Origin: Hyphomonadaceae bacterium
GTDB lineage: Bacteria > Pseudomonadota > Alphaproteobacteria > Caulobacterales > Maricaulaceae
DNA: 64,000 nucleotides
Direction: 5' to 3'
Assembly (NCBI GenBank): GCA_013001295.1
Contig: JABDMW010000028.1
Span: forward strand, 181,382-245,381
Below the pieces are notes generated by a model. It did no database searches, was not told the origin of the DNA, and saw nothing but the letters and a program-made list of their open reading frames with translations. Made by a program: the position numbers and the translations under genes. Below are positions 9,379 through 16,200 of this stretch, piece by piece; the stretch's first letter is position 1; each line of letters starts with the position of its first letter.

Positions 9379-10005
9379 ATGCTTGATGATAAGAATACCA
9401 AACCCATTCAAATGATCGCGTTTGATTTTGACGGCACCATAACAACTACAGATACATTAAAGATATTTTTCCGCTATCATGCCGGGAACTTGAAATGGAC
9501 TTTGGTCATTTTGAAACTGCTTCCCGTGTTTATCGGCTATGTTTTGAAAATGGTACCGCGGGACACGGTGAAAGCCAAACTGGTGCAATCGTTTTTGACC
9601 GGCGTGGATGCGAAAGAGTTTCAAGTCAAAGCCGACCAATACGCCAAAGACATTATTCCGGGATTGATTCGCCCCAATGCGCTTAAAGCACTTATTGAGA
9701 AAAATAATGGCCCTGATAGCGTCTATATCGTATCGGCATCCTTGTCAGCATACATACTACCGTGGGCAAAAGGCCATGGAATCACGAATGTTATTGCGAC
9801 GGACCTGGAAATCAAGAATGGACGTTTAACGGGCCGTCTGGATGGTGCCAATTGCTGGGGACCCGGGAAAATGGTCAAAATCGACGCCAGAATGGGCAAA
9901 GGCGCCTATGTCCTCAAGGAAGCTTACGGTGACACACGCGGAGATCGTGAAATGTTACACGCGGCTCAGGAGTCTTTTTTCAAACCTTTTCACCAAAAAC
10001 AGTAA
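9379..10005 (+). CDS. HAD-superfamily phosphatase, subfamily IB
   Basis: Predicted cytosolic phosphomonoesterase of 208 aa. HAD motif I is FDFDGTITTTD with the nucleophilic and acid/base Asp pair. Motif II is the Ser of YIVSAS, a lysine in the GKMVK region serves as motif III, and motif IV is GDTRGDREML. The helical cap between motifs I and II is hydrophobic, as in IB phosphatases of the SerB/PgpC type. The ATG at 9379 follows AGG at 6 nt; a GTG at 9340 would add 13 residues without a better site. The substrate is not determinable; phosphoserine-like and lipid-phosphate substrates are both possible. Confidence 0.85.
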   Translation: MLDDKNTKPIQMIAFDFDGTITTTDTLKIFFRYHAGNLKWTLVILKLLPVFIGYVLKMVPRDTVKAKLVQSFLTGVDAKEFQVKADQYAKDIIPGLIRPNALKALIEKNNGPDSVYIVSASLSAYILPWAKGHGITNVIATDLEIKNGRLTGRLDGANCWGPGKMVKIDARMGKGAYVLKEAYGDTRGDREMLHAAQESFFKPFHQKQ

Positions 10006-10064
10006 ATCCGCCTGATTTAACTTGAAAAAATGTCCTGCGTTTGTATTAACGCCTAGCCTTCACA

Positions 10065-10079
10065 TTAAACTTTGGTTAA
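10065..10079 (+). promoter_or_regulatory. consensus CtrA-type box (TTAA-N7-TTAA) upstream of the giant repeat gene
   Basis: TTAA at 10065-10068 and TTAA at 10076-10079 are separated by exactly 7 nt, the core of the cell-cycle regulator CtrA's binding site in Caulobacterales. It lies 130 bp upstream of the start at 10209 in a 203-bp gap. A small hairpin-capable CTGC/GCAG pair at 10160-10173 sits in the leader. Chance expectation for eight fixed bases is about one per 65 kb. Confidence 0.45.
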
Positions 10080-10208
10080 GGTGGGCGGAATCTTGGCAAG
10101 TTTTTTTGTTAAGATTAGGTTCATGTGCGTAGGTGCACGTGGGCCATTGTTATGTGGATCTGCGTGGATGCAGATTAATTTGTTATGAGGATTTTGGGGA
10201 TTTCAGAT

Positions 10209-13200
10209 ATGAAACGCACTCTATTGATGGCCGTATGCGCCGCTGCAATCGCAGCACCAACTATTGCCCAGGACTTACCGCCTGGTAATCCACTTCCAGG
10301 CGAATGTTTCGCCCGGGTTATTGTTCCAGCTCAATATCAGACCTCGTCAGAACAAATTGTTCTGCGTGAAGCTGGCGAAGAATTACGTAAAATACCCGCA
10401 CGGTATGAATCAGTAACTGAGCGCGTACTCGTCCAGGAAGCCAGCTTCGAACTGGTTACAATTCCAGCTACATATAAAAATGTAACCGAGACTGTTGTCG
10501 TCCAAGAAGCGTCTACTGAACTTGTCACAATCCCACCGGTTTATGGTCAGGCAACAGAAACAGTTGTTGTTAAGCCAGAGTCAGTTGAATACGTCGCCGT
10601 TCCCGCAACATACGAAACTGTTTCTGAAACAGTTGTCGTGCAAGAAGCCTCAACTGAACTCGTTACCATTCCCCCAGTATACGAAACAGTTGCTGAAACT
10701 GTCGTTGTCCAGGAAGCATCCACCGAACTCGTAACAATTCCTGCGACTTACGAAACTGTTTCAGAAACAGTCGTCGTCACGCCGCAAACCGTTGATTATG
10801 TAACTATCCCCGCTACATATGAAACTGTAAGCGAAACTGTTGTTGTCCAAGAGGCGTCAACTGAACTGGTTACGATTCCTGCGACATATGAAACAGTCAC
10901 AGAGACAATCGTTGTTCAAGAAGCAACGACAGAACTTGTTACCGTTCCCGCAACGTTCGAAACAGTCAATGAGACTATGGTTGTTCAAGCCGCTTCTACT
11001 GAGCTTTTGACAATTCCAGCAACATTCGAAACAGTTACAGACACTGTAGTTGTTACACCGCAATCTGTTGATTATGTCACGATCCCAGCGACATATGAGA
11101 CTGTGCAAGAAGCCGTTGTCGTTCAAGAAGCGTCAACAGAGCTTGTCACAATCCCGGCAACATTCGAAACAGTCACTGAGACAGTGGTTGTTCAGGACGC
11201 CGGCGTAGAACTCGTCACAGTTCCTGCTGAATACGGAACAGTCACAGAAACAGTGGTTGTTCAAGAAGCGACAACTGAACTCGTGACAATTCCTGCTACA
11301 TTTGAAACCGTCACAGACACAGTCGTGGTTCAGCCACAATCCGTGGACTATGTGACAGTCCCAGCTACATATGAAACAGTATCCGAAACAGTCGTTGTCC
11401 AAGAAGCAACGACTGAACTCGTTTCAGTACCTGCAGTTTATGAAACAGTTACAGACACAGTCGTCGTCACACCGCAGTCTGTTGATTATGTTACAATTCC
11501 TGCAACATATGAGACCGTACAAGAAGCCGTTGTCGTTCAGGCGCCATCGACTGAGCTGATCACGATCCCTGCAACATTTGAAACAGTGACCGAGACAGTT
11601 GTGGTTACACCGCAAACCGTCGAATATGTTTCTGTTCCCGCTGTATATGAGACCGTTCAGGAAGCCGTTGTCGTTCAAGAAGCGTCAACTGAGCTTGTTA
11701 CGATCCCTGCAACATTTGAAACAGTTACAGAGACAATCGAAGTTCAGGCCGCGTCAGTAGAATATGTCAGCATCCCTGCAACATATGAGACTGTAAGCGA
11801 AACCGTTGTTGTTCAAGAAGCAACAACCGAGCTTGTGACGGTCCCTGCGACGTACGAAACTGTAACAGACACAGTTGTGGTTACGCCCCAAACCGTTGAT
11901 TATGTTACAATTCCTGCGACTTATGAGACAGTTCAAGAAGCGATCGTTGTTCAAGAAGCCTCAACAGAGCTTGTCACGATCCCGGCAACTTTTGAAACTG
12001 TCACTGAAACAGTTGTTGTCACACCACAATCTGTGACCTACGAAACAGTACCTGCAACATACGAAACAGTCACTGAGACTGTCGTTGTTCAGGAAGCTTC
12101 AACCGAGTTGGTTCAAATCCCGGCAACGTTTGAAACCGTTACCGAAACAGTTGAAGTCACACCGCAAACCGTAGAATATGTAACAATTCCAGCGGTTTAC
12201 GAAACAGTTCAAGAAGCATATGTCGTTCAGGCTGCAAGCACAGAACTTGTGACTATCCCGGCAACATATGAAACAGTGACGGACACAGTCGTGGTTCAGC
12301 CACAATCTGTTGATTATGTAACTGTTCCAGCAACCTATGAAACTTACGAAGAAGCTGTTGTGGTTCAACCGGCAACAACCGAGTTGGTTTCAATTCCGGC
12401 AACATATGAAACTGTTACCGAAACTGTTGTCGTAACGCCGCAAACTGTTGATTATGTCACAGTTCCAGCCACATATGAGACAGTTCAAGAAGCTGTTGTG
12501 GTCCAGGAAGCGTCTACAGAGCTTGTCACCATCCCGGCGACATTTGAGACAGTGACTGAAACAATCGTTGTTCAGCCTGCATCTTCTGAGTATATCAGTG
12601 TTCCGGCTGTATACGAAAATGTAACCGAGACAGTTGTTGTTCAAGAAGCAACAACAGAACTGGTCACAATCCCGGCAACTTACGAAACAGTAACAGACAC
12701 AGTTGTGGTTCAGCCACAATCTGTTGAGTATGTTTCAGTTCCTGCGGTTTACGAAACAGTTCAAGAAGCTGTTGTGGTGCAAGAAGCATCTACAGAGCTT
12801 GTCACCATCCCGGCAACGTTCGAAACAGTGACTGAAACTGTGGTGGTTACACCGCAAACAGTTGATTATGTTACAATTCCGGCGACATATGAGACCGTTC
12901 AAGAAGCTGTTGTGGTGCAAGAAGCATCTACGGAGCTTGTGACAATCCCGGCAACGTTCGAAACTGTGACAGAAACAGTTGTCGTCACACCTCAAACCGT
13001 CGACTATGTGACCATCCCGGCCACATACGAAACTGTTCAAGAAGCTGTTGTTGTCCAGGAAGCGACCACTGAGCTTGTTTCAATCCCGGCTACTTATGAG
13101 ACGGTTACTGAAACAATCGTCGTTCAAGACGCAACAACTGAGCTGGTTCAAATTCCTGCGACGTACGAGACTGTTTCTGAAACAGTTGTGAAACGCGCAG

Positions 13201-16200
13201 CGACAACAGAACTGGTTACAATCCCGGCAACGTTTGAAACTGTAACAGACACAGTTGTTGTTCAGCCACAATCAGTCGATTATGTGACTGTTCCGGCTGA
13301 GTACGAAACATATCAGGAAGCTGTTGTTGTTCAGGAAGCAACTACCGAGTTGGTTTCAATCCCTGCAACTTACGAAACTGTAACTGAAACAGTCGTTGTT
13401 CAGGAAGCCACAACTGAGCTTGTGACAATCCCTGCAACATACGAAACAGTTGCTGAAACAGTTGTTGTTAAAGAAGCGACCACAGAATTGGTCACAATCC
13501 CGGCAACATTCAGAACTGTGACAGACACAGTTGTTGTTCAGCCGCAATCAGTTGATTATGTCACTGTTCCAGCTGAGTACGAAACATATCAAGAAGCTGT
13601 TGTGGTTCAGGAAGCGACGACAGAGCTTGTTGCTATCCCGGCGACATTCCGCGACGTGACTGAAACAGTTGTTGTTCAAGAAGCCTCTACAGAGCTCGTC
13701 ACCATCCCTGCTACATTTAAAACTGTAACAGAAACTGTTGTTGTTCAGCCACAAACTGTTGAATATGTCGCCACACCGGCACAATTCTCAACAGTCAGCG
13801 AAAGCTATGTCGCTCAAGACGCAGCCGACGAAATGGTTGTCATCCCTGCGACGTACGAAACACTGACAGAGACAATAGTTGTTCAAGAAGCGTCAACCCG
13901 GCTGCAAGCTGTTCCGGCGACTTACAGAACAGTCACTGAAACTGTTGTTGTTCAGCCACAACGGACTGAAATCGAAGTGATCCCTGCCGTGTACGAAACT
14001 CGTTCAGAGCGCGTTTTGATCTCTCCGGCTCGGGAAGAGTGGAAACCAGGTTCGCAAGCGATCAATGCAGGTCAATTGAACCGTTCAGGTCAAATCAACA
14101 CCAATGAAGCCCGTCAATTTACAGTCTTTAATGGAACATCACAGCAAGTGATCGAATCCACAGAGACGATCGTGAACCAGACTGGTGAGATCTTGTGTCG
14201 TGTCTTGATCCCGGCGCAGTACAAAACAATCACCAAGCGCGTGGTGACTTCTCCAGCCCGTACGGTTGAGAAAGTCATCCCGGCTGTGACGAAAACCATC
14301 ACCAAACGGGTTGTTGATACTCCGGCTACAACACGTGAAATCGCAATTCCTGCAACAACCGACACACTTACACGCCGCGTCGTTAAGACACCGGCACGTG
14401 TAATGAGCCGCGCAGAAGCGATTACCGCGGGTTACTTTGGTGCAGATGGACGCATCTCCGGCTTTGTCGACGCAAATGGCGACGGTGCAGATGATCGTGA
14501 CGGCATGTCCCGCTCAGCGGCCACTGCCGCCGACCGCGCAGGCGACGGTTCACGTGCCATCCGCGCAAGTTCTGGCAAGTACGGTCAGCAAGTCGCGTCA
14601 TACACAAAACAAGTTGTTTCGAAAGAAGCAGGTGTTGTTGAGCGTGTGATCCCGGCTGTGACAAAAACCATTACCCGTCGTGTTGTTGATACACCGGCCC
14701 GCACTGAAGAGCGCGTGATCCCGGCTAAAACGTCAACAATCAAACGCCGCGTGCAGGATCGTCCGGCGTCGACACAAGAACGTGTCATCCCTGCTGTCAC
14801 AAAGATGGAAACACGTCGTCGTATCAAGACACCGGCCCGTACAGTTGAGAGAGTTATCCCAGCTGTCACGAAAACTGTGTCCCGTCGCGTTGTTGACCGT
14901 CCGGCATCTACGCAAGAACGCGTCATCCCGGCTGTCACCAAGCAGGAAACACGTCGTGTTGTGAAGACACCAGCGTCGACACAAGAACGTGTCATTCCGG
15001 CTGTAACGAAACAGGAAACACGCCGCGTCGTGAAAACACCGGCTGCAACACAAGAACGGGTTATCCCGGCTGTGACGAAGATGGAAACACGTCGTCGGAT
15101 CAAAACGCCAGCATCTACTGTTGAGCGTGTTGTTCCAGCTGTGACCAAACAGGTTTCACGCCGCGTCGTTAAAACACCAGCGTCTACAATCGAGAAAGTT
15201 ATCCCGGCTGTTACTGAGGTGCAGACTCGTCGTGTTGTAAAAACACCAGCGTCTACTCAAGAACGTGTGATCCCGGCTGTTACTAAACAGGTTTCTCGTC
15301 GTGTTGTGAAAACACCAGCTTCAACGCAAGAGCGGGTCATTCCGGCTGTAACGAAGATGGAAACGCGTCGCGTCATCAAAACACCGGCTGCAACGCAAGA
15401 GCGTGTTGTCCCGGCTGTGACCAAGCAGGTTTCACGTCGTGTGGTCAAAACGCCAGCTTCAACACAAGAGCGGGTTATCCCGGCTGTGACGAAGATGGAA
15501 ACCCGTCGCGTCATCAAAACACCGGCAGCAACGCAAGAACGCGTTATTCCAGCGGTGACCAAGCAGGTTTCACGTCGTGTGGTCAAAACACCGGCAGCTA
15601 CGCAAGAGCGGGTCATCCCGGCTGTTACGAAAATGCAAACACGTCGCGTCATCAAAACGCCAGCGTCCACAGTTGAGCGGGTTGTGCCAGCGGTTACGAA
15701 ACAGGTTTCACGTCGTGTGGTTAAAACACCGGCAGCGACACAAGAGCGTGTTGTTCCGGCGATTACCAAGCAAGAAACACGTCGTGTGGTCAAAACGCCA
15801 GCTTCTACAGTTGAGCGCGTTGTTCCAGCCGTGACTAAGCAGGTTAGCCGTCGTGTGGTCAAAACACCGGCAGCGACACAAGAGCGTGTTATCCCTGCTG
15901 TCACGAAGATGGAAACACGTCGTGTGATCAAAACGCCAGCTTCTACAGTTGAGCGTGTAGTTCCAGCCGTGACCAAGCAAGTGAGCCGTCGTGTGGTCAA
16001 AACACCGGCCGCAGTACAAGAGCGTACAGTACCGGCGATCACGAAGATGGAAACTCGTCGTCGCATCGCGACACCAGCATCTACAGCTGAGCGCGTTGTT
16101 CCGGCAATCACCAAGCAGGTTTCGCGTCGTGTTGTTAAGACACCGGCATCTACTGTTGAGAAGGTCATTCCGGCCATCACGAAAATGCGCGCTCGTCGCG

